The position numbers and the translations under genes are program-made. DNA of 64,000 nt from contig NZ_DASUCC010000080.1 of the NCBI RefSeq assembly GCF_035762905.1, forward strand, positions 1 to 64,000, in the 5' to 3' direction. Source of the stretch: DASYTH01 sp035762905 (GTDB lineage: Bacteria; Actinomycetota; Actinomycetes; Mycobacteriales; Pseudonocardiaceae). Positions 26,782-35,241 of this stretch are shown here, one piece after another. Below the pieces are notes generated by a model. That model saw nothing but the letters and a program-made list of their open reading frames with translations, had not been told where the DNA came from and searched no databases. How positions within the stretch are numbered: position 1 is the first letter of the stretch; the number at the start of each line of letters is the position of its first letter.

Positions 26782-29100
26782 TCAGTTCCGCGCCAACCGA
26801 ACGGTGAGCACCCCTCCCTCCGCCTCGATCAGCGTGCCGAGCGGATGTTCGGTCGCCGAGCCGCCGGTCACCGACTCGATAGCCCGCTCCCCCACCAGAA
26901 GCACGCGCCAGCCCGCCGGCGCCGGATCCGCCTCGACCCGGATGACGTCGCCGTCCCGGGCGGTGACGAACGCGGCCGCCGGCTCACCGGTGATGGTCGG
27001 AACCGTGGTGGCCACCCGACCCTGAGCCAGCGCGAAGACGTACAGCGTGACACCGTCGGCGTAGTCGTAGGCCGGGCCGTCGTCCAGCGCGCCGACCGGG
27101 ATCACCGAGCCGGGCCGGGCCAGCAGCGGCACGCTGTCGAAGCCGTGCCGCTCGCGCACCCAGCGCGGCCCCTGAACCTGCTCACCGGTAAGGAAATGGG
27201 TCCAGACGCCGGGCGGCACGTAGTAGTCGACGGTGCCCTCGGCGGCGAACACCGGAGCCACCAGGAGATCGTCGCCGAGCAGGTACTGCCGGTCCAGGTA
27301 GGTGCAGGCCGGGTCGTCCGGATACTCCACGACCATGGCCCGCATCACCGGGATGCCGTCCCGGTGCGCGATGACCGCGGCCTGGTACAGGTACGGCATC
27401 AGGCGAGCCTTGAGCCGGGTGAACGTGCGCAGCACCGTCACCGACTCCTCGTCGAACAGCCACGGCACCCGGTAGGAGTAGTTGCCGTGCAGGCGGCTGT
27501 GCGAGGACAGCAGCCCGAACGGGATCCACCGCTTGAACAGCTCCGCCGTCGGCGTGCCCTCGAAACCGCCGATGTCGTGGCTCCAGAAGCCGAACCCGGA
27601 CATGGTCAGGGACAGGCCGCCGCGCAGCGTCTCGGCCATCGACTCGTAGGTCGAGGAGTTGTCGCCGCCCCAGTGCACCGGGAACTGCTGGCAGCCGACG
27701 GTCGCCGAGCGGGCGAACACCACCGCCTCGCCGTCGCCGCGGCGCTTGCGCAGCAGGTCGAACACGGTCTTGTTGTAGAGATAGGTGTAGTAGTTGTGCA
27801 TCAGCTCGGGATCGGCACCGTCGAAGTACTCGACGTCGGTGGGGATCCGCTCGCCGAAGTCCGACTTGAAGCAGTCCACCCCTATGTCCAGCAGGGCATC
27901 CAGCTTGGCCGCGTACCATTCCCGGGCTTCGGGGTTGGTGAAGTCGACCACGGCGAGGCCGGGCTGCCACAGGTCCCACTGCCACACGTCGCCGTTCGGG
28001 CGGCGGAGCAGGTAGCCGCGCTTCTTTCCCTCGGCGAACAGGGCGGACCGCTGCGCGATGTACGGGTTGATCCACAGGCAGATCTTCAGGCCCTTCGCCT
28101 TGAGCCGGGTCAGCATCCCGCGCGGGTCGGGGAAGGTGCGTGGGTCCCACTCGAAGTCACACCAGCTGATCTCGCGCATCCAGAAGCAGTCGAAGTGGAA
28201 GACCGACAGCGGAATGTCCCGTTCGGACATTCCCTCGACGAAGCTGTTGACGGTCTCCTCGTCATAGGCGGTGTTGAACGAGGTGGTCAGCCACAGGCCG
28301 AACGACCACGCCGGAGGCAGGGCCGGCCGGCCGGTGAGCGCGGTGTACTTCCGCAGGATGTCCTTGGGTGTCGGGCCGTAGATCAGGTAGTAGCGCAGCG
28401 ACTGGTCCGCGACGCTGAACTGCACCCGGGCCACGTCCTCGGAACCCACCTCGAACGACACGTGGCCGGGGTGGTCGACGAACACCCCGTAGCCGGCGTT
28501 GGTCAGGAAGAACGGGATGTTCTTGTACGCCTGCTCGCTGCTCGTCCCGCCGTCGGCGTTCCAGATGTCGACCACCTGGCCGTTGCGCACCAGCGGGCCG
28601 AACCGCTCCCCCAACCCGTAGACGGCGGTGCCGACCCCGAGCACCAGCCGTTCCCGCACATGGTGGCCGTCGTCGCCGGTCTGGATGAAGGCCAGATCCT
28701 CCGGCCCGCTGGTGGTCAGAACCCGTTCGCCGGCAACGAAATCCATTCGCCAGTCGGCCCGGTTCACCCGCACCGACAGCGCACCCGAGGTGAGCGCCGC
28801 ATGTTCGGCGTCGGCGTCGACCCACGGCTCGGTGGCGCCGTTGGTGAACAGCTCGAACCGGGGCGGCCGGGCGACCTGGCCGGCGTAGTGCGTGACCGAC
28901 ACCCCGACCACGTCCGGCAGCGGCGCGGAAAGCTCTACCGTGAACACCGGACCGCGTTGCAGGTCCAGCCGGCTGTGTACCCGGTAGGACGGGGCCAGCA
29001 GGGTCAGCGTGCCCGGTCCCGGTTCCACGTCGAGAACTTCGACCGGGTAGGCCGGATCCACGCCGGCACGCATCCGCCAGTGTCCGTCGGTGAACTTCAT
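26782..29100 (-). CDS. GH31 alpha-xylosidase, YicI type, cytoplasmic
   Basis: The 772-residue protein has no signal peptide. It aligns by motif with E. coli YicI: FHFDCFWM (the Cys-Phe pair that selects xylose), LWINPYIAQRS, the nucleophile D414 in CFKSDFGERIP, RSATVGCQQFPVHWGGD with acid/base D480, and YFDGADPELMHNYY. YicI-type enzymes release alpha-1,6-linked xylose from isoprimeverose and xyloglucan oligosaccharides. ATG 29100 overlaps the preceding permease stop (ATGA), placing it last in the importer operon, so it acts on imported oligosaccharides. The alpha-xylosidase call is strong and is the key evidence for xyloglucan. Confidence 0.92.
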   Translation of the reverse strand: MKFTDGHWRMRAGVDPAYPVEVLDVEPGPGTLTLLAPSYRVHSRLDLQRGPVFTVELSAPLPDVVGVSVTHYAGQVARPPRFELFTNGATEPWVDADAEHAALTSGALSVRVNRADWRMDFVAGERVLTTSGPEDLAFIQTGDDGHHVRERLVLGVGTAVYGLGERFGPLVRNGQVVDIWNADGGTSSEQAYKNIPFFLTNAGYGVFVDHPGHVSFEVGSEDVARVQFSVADQSLRYYLIYGPTPKDILRKYTALTGRPALPPAWSFGLWLTTSFNTAYDEETVNSFVEGMSERDIPLSVFHFDCFWMREISWCDFEWDPRTFPDPRGMLTRLKAKGLKICLWINPYIAQRSALFAEGKKRGYLLRRPNGDVWQWDLWQPGLAVVDFTNPEAREWYAAKLDALLDIGVDCFKSDFGERIPTDVEYFDGADPELMHNYYTYLYNKTVFDLLRKRRGDGEAVVFARSATVGCQQFPVHWGGDNSSTYESMAETLRGGLSLTMSGFGFWSHDIGGFEGTPTAELFKRWIPFGLLSSHSRLHGNYSYRVPWLFDEESVTVLRTFTRLKARLMPYLYQAAVIAHRDGIPVMRAMVVEYPDDPACTYLDRQYLLGDDLLVAPVFAAEGTVDYYVPPGVWTHFLTGEQVQGPRWVRERHGFDSVPLLARPGSVIPVGALDDGPAYDYADGVTLYVFALAQGRVATTVPTITGEPAAAFVTARDGDVIRVEADPAPAGWRVLLVGERAIESVTGGSATEHPLGTLIEAEGGVLTVRLARN

Positions 29101-29960
29101 TTGACCGCTCCCGCCGCGATGCCTCTGGTCAGTGTTCGTTGGAACAGCAAGAAGAACACGACCGCCGGCACGATGCCGAGCAGGGCGGACGCGCTCTGCG
29201 TCGTGGCGTCCATCAGTCGCTGCCCCTGCAGAACCCCGAGCGCGACCGGAACGGTTTGGTTCTCGTTGGACACGAGCATCACCAGCGGGATGAAGAACTC
29301 GTTCCAGGTCCAGATGAAGAAGAACACGAGCAGCACGGACAGGGTCGGCCAACTCATCGGCACGACCACCCGCCACAGCGTGTGCCACTTGCCGGCGCCG
29401 TCGATCCGGGCGGCGTCCAGGATCTCGGTGGGGAACCGGGACAGCACGGCGGAGAGCAGGTAGGTGCCGAACGCGGCCTGGACGGCGGTGAAGATGATGA
29501 TCACGGCCAACCGGGTGTCGTACAGGTCGACTTCCTTTGCCATGTAGTACAAGGGATAGATCAGCGCCTCCTGCGGCATCAGGTTGGCCAGCAGGAAGAT
29601 CGCGATGATCCACATCCGGCCGCGGACCCGTCCGATGCCGAGCGCGTAGGCCGCCACCACCGAGACCAGCACGGCGAACACCGCCACCGATCCGGCGATC
29701 ACCGTGCTGTTCCACAGCTTCTCGCCGAAGTCGACCCGAACCCAGAAGTCGATGATGCCTTGCAGGTACAGGCTGTTCGGCGGTTGCAGTGGGCCGCCCT
29801 GGCTGTAGTCGGCCGGCGACTTCACCGCGTTCAGGGCGACCAGTCCGAACGGCACCAGGGTGATCACCGCGAGGACGGCCAGCCCGATCAGCACCACCCA
29901 GCGCACCGGGTCCGGCCGGCACCGGGCCCGCTGCCGCGACGTCAGGGTCGGGGCGCTCAT
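29097..29960 (-). CDS. Carbohydrate ABC transporter permease (MalG/CebG type)
   Basis: The 287-residue protein has six helices and the EAA loop LDAARIDGAGKWHTLWRVVVPMSWP; the C-terminus is QRTLTRGIAAGAVK. It partners with the adjacent MalF-type permease to import oligosaccharides. Both gene junctions are ATGA overlaps. No ATPase is encoded with it. Confidence 0.9.
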   Translation of the reverse strand: MSAPTLTSRQRARCRPDPVRWVVLIGLAVLAVITLVPFGLVALNAVKSPADYSQGGPLQPPNSLYLQGIIDFWVRVDFGEKLWNSTVIAGSVAVFAVLVSVVAAYALGIGRVRGRMWIIAIFLLANLMPQEALIYPLYYMAKEVDLYDTRLAVIIIFTAVQAAFGTYLLSAVLSRFPTEILDAARIDGAGKWHTLWRVVVPMSWPTLSVLLVFFFIWTWNEFFIPLVMLVSNENQTVPVALGVLQGQRLMDATTQSASALLGIVPAVVFFLLFQRTLTRGIAAGAVK

Positions 29961-30919
29961 CGTTCGTCCCGGTGCTGGGCCCGCAGGAACAGAAACGTCA
30001 GGCCCACGATGATCACCGTGAGCACGGTGGCGATCGCCGCCCCGTAGCCCACGTTGGCCTTCTCGAAGAAGTTCTGGAAGGAGAAGTACGAGGGCACGTT
30101 GGTCGCGCCGCCCGGGCCGCCCCGGGTCAGCACGAAGATCTTGTCGAACGTCTTGAGCGCGGCGATGGTGCAGGTGAGCAGCACCACGAAGATCTCCGGC
30201 CGGATCTGCGGCACGGTGATCAACCACAGCCGCTGCCACCAGCCGGCCCCGTCCACCTCGGCCGACTCGTACAGTTCGGGGTCCACCCGCTGCAGGCCGG
30301 CCATGAAGATCACCACCGGGTAGCCGATCTGGATCCAGACCAGCACCGCCATCACCGACAGCAGCGCGGTCTTCTCGTCGCCGAGCCAGTTCTGCGTCCA
30401 CGAGTCCAGCCCAACGAACCGCAGCATCTCGTTGAGCGCACCGAACTCCGGGTGCAGGATCCAGCCCCACACCACGCCGGCCACCACGGCGGGCAGCACC
30501 TGCGGCAGGTAGAACGACGCCCGCAGCGCGCTGGCCGAGCGCTGGCCGAACCGCTTGCCGACCACGTCGAACATCGCGCCGGCGAGCAGCAGCCCGAGAA
30601 ACGTCGGCACGATCGCCATCGCCACGATCAGGGCCAGGTTGTTGCGCGCCGACAACCAGAACGTCTCGTCACTGAACAGCTTCCGGTACTGCTCGAGGCC
30701 CACCCAGTCCGGGCTGCCCACCCCCTGCCACCGGGTGAAGCTCAGCCAGACGTTGCCCACCAACGGGATCGCGATCACCACGACGAACAGCAGCGCCGCG
30801 GGGATCAGGTAGGGCAGGTATCCGCCGTGCCCGCCCGGCCGGCGGTGGCCGGCCGGGCGGGTCGGGGTGCGCGGCGCCGGCCCGGCCGGAGCCGGCGCGG
30901 TCTGTACCGGAAGCGTCAT
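29957..30919 (-). CDS. Carbohydrate ABC transporter permease (MalF/CebF type)
   Basis: The 320-residue protein has a proline-rich cytoplasmic N-terminus (about 35 residues), then six helices and the EAA loop YESAEVDGAGWWQRLWLITVPQIRP. The TLTRGGPGGATNVPSYFSF-like periplasmic/outer segment is typical of disaccharide importers. It starts 1 nt after the binding-protein stop and overlaps the next permease. Confidence 0.9.
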   Translation of the reverse strand: MTLPVQTAPAPAGPAPRTPTRPAGHRRPGGHGGYLPYLIPAALLFVVVIAIPLVGNVWLSFTRWQGVGSPDWVGLEQYRKLFSDETFWLSARNNLALIVAMAIVPTFLGLLLAGAMFDVVGKRFGQRSASALRASFYLPQVLPAVVAGVVWGWILHPEFGALNEMLRFVGLDSWTQNWLGDEKTALLSVMAVLVWIQIGYPVVIFMAGLQRVDPELYESAEVDGAGWWQRLWLITVPQIRPEIFVVLLTCTIAALKTFDKIFVLTRGGPGGATNVPSYFSFQNFFEKANVGYGAAIATVLTVIIVGLTFLFLRAQHRDER

Positions 30920-30920
30920 C

Positions 30921-32231
30921 TCACCCGCCGAGGTTCGCCCGGTTCTCTTGGTACGGCTTGGCGATCTCGTCCAGCACCTGGTCGGGGCTGGCGCTTCCGT
31001 TGATCAGCTTCTGGGTGGCGGAGACCAGCACGTCGTAGTAGCCGGGTGCCGGCCAGTCCGGGTAGAAGGCCAGCCCGTCCTGCTTGCTCAGCGTGTTGAA
31101 GTCGCTGATCAGGGTCTTGGTCGCCGGATCGGTGACCGCGTTCGGGTCGGCGGCGATCGGGACCCCGCCAGAGTTGCCGAGCAGGGCCTGGTTCTGCTGC
31201 TGCATGGTGATGTTGATGAAGTCGTAGGCCAGGTCCTTGTTCTTGGAACCGGTCGGCACCACCCAGATGTTGCCGCTGGAGCCGGCGCTCATCTTGCTCG
31301 GCCACAGGAACGAGCCCCACTGGAAGTTCTTGATCTCGGTCTGCAACCGGCCGAACCACCAGGTTCCGGAGATCATGATCGGCGCCTTGCCGGAGATGAA
31401 CGAGATGCCCATGTCCTCGGCCTTGCTGCTGGTGGACGCTTTGTCGATGTAGCCCTTCTGCACCCACTCGGCCAACGTGTTGGCGCCGTAGGACCAGGCG
31501 CTGTCATGGAAGTCGACGTCGCCGGTGTAGCGCTGGTAGCGGTCCACCCAGCCGCGGTCGGCCTTGGTCAGCGCCAGCTGGTACATGATCTGGTGTGCCG
31601 GGTACTCGGCACCGCCGACGGCCAGCGGGGTGACCCCGGCCTGCTTGAACCTGTCCAGCGCCGCAACGAACTGATCGAACGACGTCGGCACCTGGATGCC
31701 GTGCTGGGCGAACATGTCCTTGTTGTAGAACACCAGCACGTACTCGGCGTAGTTCGGCACCCCGAACCACTTGCCGTCGCCCATGATGCCGCGCTCGTCG
31801 TACTTGCAGGTGGTCTGCAGGCTCGGGCTGAGCAGCTTGTCCCAGCCGCGCTTGGTGACCTCCTCGCTCATGTCGGTGAGCAGCCCCTGCTTGGACAGCA
31901 GGCCGGCGGTCGCGTTGCCCTTGTTGTACTCCATCAGATCCGGCGCGTCGTTGGAGTTGAGCACCATCTGCGCGGTCTTCTGGATCTGCTCGAAGCCCTT
32001 CTCCTCGAACTTCACCGTCACGTTGGGGTGGCTCCTCTTGAACTCCTCGATGGCCGCGTTCCAGGCCACGCCCATGGCACTGGTCGGGCCCTCGTAGTGC
32101 CATAACTTGAAGTCGCGCGGGCCGGTGTTGTCGCCGCTCGCCTGGTCCTCGTCGCTGCCGCACCCGGCCAGCGCCAACATCGCCGCGGTGAGGGCCACCA
32201 GCAGCCGCGCGCCCTTGCCTGCCCTGAACAT
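30921..32231 (-). CDS. Oligosaccharide-binding lipoprotein of the xyloglucan importer
   Basis: The 436-residue protein has a Sec signal with lipobox (ALTAAMLALAGC) and family-1 binding-protein lobes (FKLWHYEGPTSAMGVAWN, NDAPDLMEYNKGNATAGLL, IMISGTWWFGRL, PTGSKNKDLAYDFI). It captures an oligosaccharide and hands it to the two permeases. ATG 32231 is preceded by GAGGAGG at 7 nt; the longer GTG/ATG forms would include the operator. The cytoplasmic alpha-xylosidase in the same operon suggests xyloglucan-derived oligosaccharides as ligand (inference). Confidence 0.9.
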   Translation of the reverse strand: MFRAGKGARLLVALTAAMLALAGCGSDEDQASGDNTGPRDFKLWHYEGPTSAMGVAWNAAIEEFKRSHPNVTVKFEEKGFEQIQKTAQMVLNSNDAPDLMEYNKGNATAGLLSKQGLLTDMSEEVTKRGWDKLLSPSLQTTCKYDERGIMGDGKWFGVPNYAEYVLVFYNKDMFAQHGIQVPTSFDQFVAALDRFKQAGVTPLAVGGAEYPAHQIMYQLALTKADRGWVDRYQRYTGDVDFHDSAWSYGANTLAEWVQKGYIDKASTSSKAEDMGISFISGKAPIMISGTWWFGRLQTEIKNFQWGSFLWPSKMSAGSSGNIWVVPTGSKNKDLAYDFINITMQQQNQALLGNSGGVPIAADPNAVTDPATKTLISDFNTLSKQDGLAFYPDWPAPGYYDVLVSATQKLINGSASPDQVLDEIAKPYQENRANLGG

Positions 32232-32253
32232 CGTTGTTCCTCCTCGCGGTCCG

Positions 32254-32267
32254 TCGAAGCGCTTCAC
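32254..32267. promoter_or_regulatory. LacI-type operator C before the importer/GH31 operon
   Basis: TCGAAGCGCTTCAC contains the perfect core GAAGCGCTTC (32256-32265) shared with operator A. It lies 23-36 nt before the binding-protein start. Confidence 0.7.
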
Positions 32268-32315
32268 TCGTCGTGACGTGGGGATATAGGGATATGTAGG
32301 GGTTGGGAACTGGAC

Positions 32316-33341
32316 TTACGGTCTGGGCTTCGCCGTGCTGTCACGCACGGTGAGCTGGGGTTGCACCAGGGTCGGTGCGCCGTTCGGGTCGTTCTCCGGG
32401 TGGTTGAGCAGGCCCATCACCGCCTGTACGGCCATCCGGCCGATCTCCTCGGCCGGGATCGCCACCGAGGTGAGGCCCGGCGTCACCCGCACCGCAAGCT
32501 CGTCCGGGCAGACCGCCACCACCGACAGGTCGGCCGGCACCTCGCGCCCGGCCTCGGCGAACGACCGGAGCACCGGCTCCACCACGGGTTCGTTGTGCAC
32601 CACCACGGCGGTCAGGTCCGGGTGCTCGTCCAGCAGTTGGGCCACAACGGTTTTGGCGCCCACCGGGGTGGCCTCGCACGGGTGCGTGGTGGCGGCCACC
32701 GACCGGCGCGCGGCGGCGTCGGTGAACCCGGTGGACAGCCGGGTCGCGAACCCGGTCTCCCGCTCGTAGACCTCGGGCGGCGAGCCGATCAGCGCCACCC
32801 GGCGGTGCCCGAGGTCGGCAAGGTGGTCCAGGCAGGCGGCGCCGGCCGCGGCGAAGTCGAGGTCGATGCAGTGCAGTCCCTCGGCGTCGTCCGGCACGCC
32901 GATCAGCACCGAGGGCCGCTTCAGCGCGCGGAGCACCGGCAACCGCGGATCGTGCAACTCCACGTCCATCACGATCAGCGCGTCCACCAGCGAGGTGCCG
33001 GCCACCCGCTCCAGACCCTTGACCCCCTCGTCCGCGGTCAGTAGCAGCACGTCGTGCTCGAACTGCCGGGCCGCGGTGACCACCGAGATGGCGAACTGCA
33101 TGATCACCGGAACGTGCATGCCGGTACGCAGCGGCACGAACAGCGCCAGCACGTTGGACCGGTTGCTGGCCAGCGCCCGCGCGCCGGCGTGCGGCTGGTA
33201 GCCCAGCACCTGGATGCTCTTGAGCACCCGCTGCCGGGTCTCCTCCGAGATCGCCCGCTTCCCGCTCAGCACGTAGGACACGGTGCTCGGCGCCACGCCC
33301 GCATGCCGCGCGACATCATCGATCTTGGCCAAACCGCTCAC
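32316..33341 (-). CDS. LacI-family regulator of the xyloglucan locus
   Basis: The 341-residue protein has an N-terminal LacI helix-turn-helix and hinge (IDDVARHAGVAPSTVSYVLS, then LKSIQVLGYQPHAGARALAS) and a periplasmic-binding-protein-like effector domain (VDALIVMDVEL, DHLADLGHRRVALIG). It should repress sugar genes until an oligosaccharide binds. The palindrome TCGAACCGCTTCGA lies just before its own start, and close matches lie before both glycosidase/importer operons, so it probably controls all three units. The GTG start at 33341 lacks a strong ribosome binding site. Confidence 0.88.
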   Translation of the reverse strand: MSGLAKIDDVARHAGVAPSTVSYVLSGKRAISEETRQRVLKSIQVLGYQPHAGARALASNRSNVLALFVPLRTGMHVPVIMQFAISVVTAARQFEHDVLLLTADEGVKGLERVAGTSLVDALIVMDVELHDPRLPVLRALKRPSVLIGVPDDAEGLHCIDLDFAAAGAACLDHLADLGHRRVALIGSPPEVYERETGFATRLSTGFTDAAARRSVAATTHPCEATPVGAKTVVAQLLDEHPDLTAVVVHNEPVVEPVLRSFAEAGREVPADLSVVAVCPDELAVRVTPGLTSVAIPAEEIGRMAVQAVMGLLNHPENDPNGAPTLVQPQLTVRDSTAKPRP

Positions 33342-33351
33342 CAGCTCGTCG

Positions 33352-33365
33352 TCGAACCGCTTCGA
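33352..33365. promoter_or_regulatory. LacI-type operator D (autoregulatory)
   Basis: TCGAACCGCTTCGA, one central difference from a perfect palindrome, lies 11-24 nt before the LacI gene and matches operators A and C. Confidence 0.6.
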
Positions 33366-33382
33366 TCGGGTTGATCGTAGGT

Positions 33383-33422
33383 GCCCCCTCCCCCGTGGGC
33401 AATGCCTCGTGGGAGAGGGGGC
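33383..33422. terminator. Terminator downstream of the GH6 gene
   Basis: The arms 33383-33394 and 33411-33422 pair over 12 bp with one mismatch around a 16-nt loop, 16 nt after the GH6 stop. Confidence 0.6.
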
Positions 33423-33437
33423 TGGCGGAGCTACGGG

Positions 33438-35006
33438 TCAGGGCGTGATCGTGCAGTTGTTGCCGTTGAGCGTGAACGCGGTGGGTGCCGGGTTGGCACC
33501 GGTATGGGTGCCCTGGAAGCCGAACGACACCGTGGCGTTCGGGGCGATGGTGCGGTTGTGGTCGGCCGGTGTCGCGGTGACCGACTGCTGGTTCTGGGTC
33601 ACCGTGGCGTTCCACCGCCCGGTGATCGTCTGGTTGGCGGTGAAGGCGAACGCCAGTGTCCAGCCGGAAACCGCGGTGGTGCCGGTGTTGGTGATGAAAA
33701 CGTCGGCGGTGAAGCCGGTGTTCCAGCTGTTCGGGGCGTAGCGGACCGAGCAGCCGCCGGTGGTGCCGCCGCTCTGTGTGGTGAACGTGGCGAGCGCGGA
33801 GTTGGCGGACCGGTTGCCGGCGGCGTCCCGTGCGCGAACGTAGACCTGGTAGGTGGTGTTGGCGGACAGGCCGGTCAGGGTCGCCGAGGTGGCCGTGGGC
33901 GAGGCCAGCAGGGTGTCGGTGGCGCCCTGCTCACGGAACACCTCGTAGCCGGTGACGGCGGTGTTGTCGGTGGACGGCGCCCAGCTCAGCGTGGCGCCGG
34001 TCGCGGTGACGCCGGAAACCGTTGGGGTGCCCGGGGTCGACGGTGGCGTGGTGTCCCCGCCCGCGGCGACCGCGAGGTCGAAGGCGCGCTGCGGGACGAA
34101 CTGGCCGGCACCGGCGATGCAGCCGTCCGCCTCGCCGGGCAGCTTGACCCACAGGAACGCGGCGATCATCGGGTCGCCGGTGGCGTCGGTGCTCGGCGTG
34201 CCGACCGCCCGGCCGGCCGGGTCGCACCACTCGCTGCCGAGTGGCCCGTTGCCGTTGCGGCTGGTGTCGATCACGGCGCGCAGGTTGGGCGCACCGGTCG
34301 CGGCGAGGACCGCCTTGGCGTAGTTGACCTCGGCCGTCGTGGTCCGGTAGTTGGACACGTTGGTGGAGATGCCGTCCGCGCTGGTGGCGATGTTGGCGGC
34401 GACCAGCCGCGCGGCCATCGCGCTTGGTGTGAGCCAGGCGGAGTGCGCCGCGTCGAAGTACACCCGGGCCTGCGCGGAGCCGGCTTTGAGGCGCTGGCCC
34501 GCGTAGGACATCGAGGCGCGGACCTCGGCCTGTTGCGCGGCGGTCATGCAGTCGCTCATCAGGGCCAGCACGTCCGGCTCGAGGATGATCGCGGCCGGGC
34601 GGCCGGCCAGGCCGGCGGCGACCTCGTCGACCCAGGCCCGGTAGGCGGTGTGGTTGGGCGCGCCGCCGGAGCTGGCGCCGCCGCAGTCCCGGTTCGGCAT
34701 GTTGTACACGACCATGATCGGGACCTTGCCGGCCGCGGCGGCGGCGCCCACGAAGGCGTCCACCTGGGACCGGACCGTGGCGGTGTTGGTGGTGGTGAAC
34801 CAGCGACCCTGCGGCACACTGGCGATCCGGTCCCGGATCACCGGCATCCGCGAGTCGTTCGGGTTCGCCGCCACCCAGCGGGCGGCCTGCGTCTGCGGAT
34901 CTACGTAGAACACCGAGTCGGCTCCGTGGGCGTTGGGCGCGCACAGCAGTGCGGCCATGGTCAGGCCCGTTGCCAGGGCGGCCGTCAGCGTACCTCTTCG
35001 TACCAT
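33438..35006 (-). CDS. GH6 cellulase with FnIII and CBM2 domains, secreted
   Basis: The 522-residue modular enzyme has a Sec signal (LTMAALLCAPNAHGA). The GH6 catalytic domain is at about residues 30-320, with VVYNMPNRDCG, a probable catalytic Asp in ALMSDCMTA and DTSRNGNGPLGSEWCDPAGRAVG. A fibronectin III linker domain follows (TPPSTPGTPTVSGVTATGA, about 325-415), then a C-terminal family 2 carbohydrate-binding module (CSVRYAPNSWNTGFTADV to NNCTITP). This is the layout of actinomycete endoglucanases such as CelA types. ATG 35006 follows AAGGA. A perfect CebR/CelR box and a long 5'-leader hairpin lie upstream. Confidence 0.92.
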   Translation of the reverse strand: MVRRGTLTAALATGLTMAALLCAPNAHGADSVFYVDPQTQAARWVAANPNDSRMPVIRDRIASVPQGRWFTTTNTATVRSQVDAFVGAAAAAGKVPIMVVYNMPNRDCGGASSGGAPNHTAYRAWVDEVAAGLAGRPAAIILEPDVLALMSDCMTAAQQAEVRASMSYAGQRLKAGSAQARVYFDAAHSAWLTPSAMAARLVAANIATSADGISTNVSNYRTTTAEVNYAKAVLAATGAPNLRAVIDTSRNGNGPLGSEWCDPAGRAVGTPSTDATGDPMIAAFLWVKLPGEADGCIAGAGQFVPQRAFDLAVAAGGDTTPPSTPGTPTVSGVTATGATLSWAPSTDNTAVTGYEVFREQGATDTLLASPTATSATLTGLSANTTYQVYVRARDAAGNRSANSALATFTTQSGGTTGGCSVRYAPNSWNTGFTADVFITNTGTTAVSGWTLAFAFTANQTITGRWNATVTQNQQSVTATPADHNRTIAPNATVSFGFQGTHTGANPAPTAFTLNGNNCTITP

Positions 35007-35020
35007 GTCGTGTCCTTCTT

Positions 35021-35056
35021 GGACAACGGGTTGGCATCGTCGCCAACCCGTTGTCC
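35021..35056 (-). promoter_or_regulatory. Perfect hairpin in the GH6 5' leader
   Basis: The arms GGACAACGGGTTGGC (35021-35035) and GCCAACCCGTTGTCC (35042-35056) pair perfectly over 15 bp with a 6-nt loop. It sits 14 nt before the start codon, directly upstream of the AAGGA ribosome binding site and downstream of the CebR box. It may stabilise or attenuate the mRNA; the role is not known. Confidence 0.65.
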
Positions 35057-35070
35057 TGCAACATTTCCGA

Positions 35071-35090
35071 TTCTGGGAGCGCTCCCAGAA
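35071..35090. promoter_or_regulatory. CebR/CelR operator before GH6
   Basis: TTCTGGGAGCGCTCCCAGAA is a perfect 20-bp palindrome containing TGGGAGCGCTCCCA, the established box for the cellobiose-responsive LacI repressor CelR/CebR of actinomycetes. It lies 65 nt before the GH6 start. No cebR gene is in the window. Confidence 0.9.
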
Positions 35091-35184
35091 TCCTAGCGTA
35101 GCGTGTCGTTTACTCAGAAGGAAGACTTCTGTCACAACCAGACACAGGTCCGACAGCCGGTAACCCTCCCCGACCAACGACAGA

Positions 35185-35228
35185 GCCCAGGATCGGCGGG
35201 GATGCAGCGGTCCCCACCGATCCTGGGC
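35185..35228. terminator. Terminator of the GH10-GH30 operon
   Basis: There is a perfect 12-bp outer stem, GCCCAGGATCGG (35185-35196) and CCGATCCTGGGC (35217-35228), with inner GGGGA/TCCCC pairing, 13 nt after the GH30 stop. Confidence 0.75.
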
Positions 35229-35241
35229 CTGTTTGGTCGAG

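Noticed and set aside
26089..29463. 1124-codon open frame on the plus strand
   Set aside because: It spans the antisense of GH3, the operator region and GH31; the real genes are unambiguous on the minus strand.
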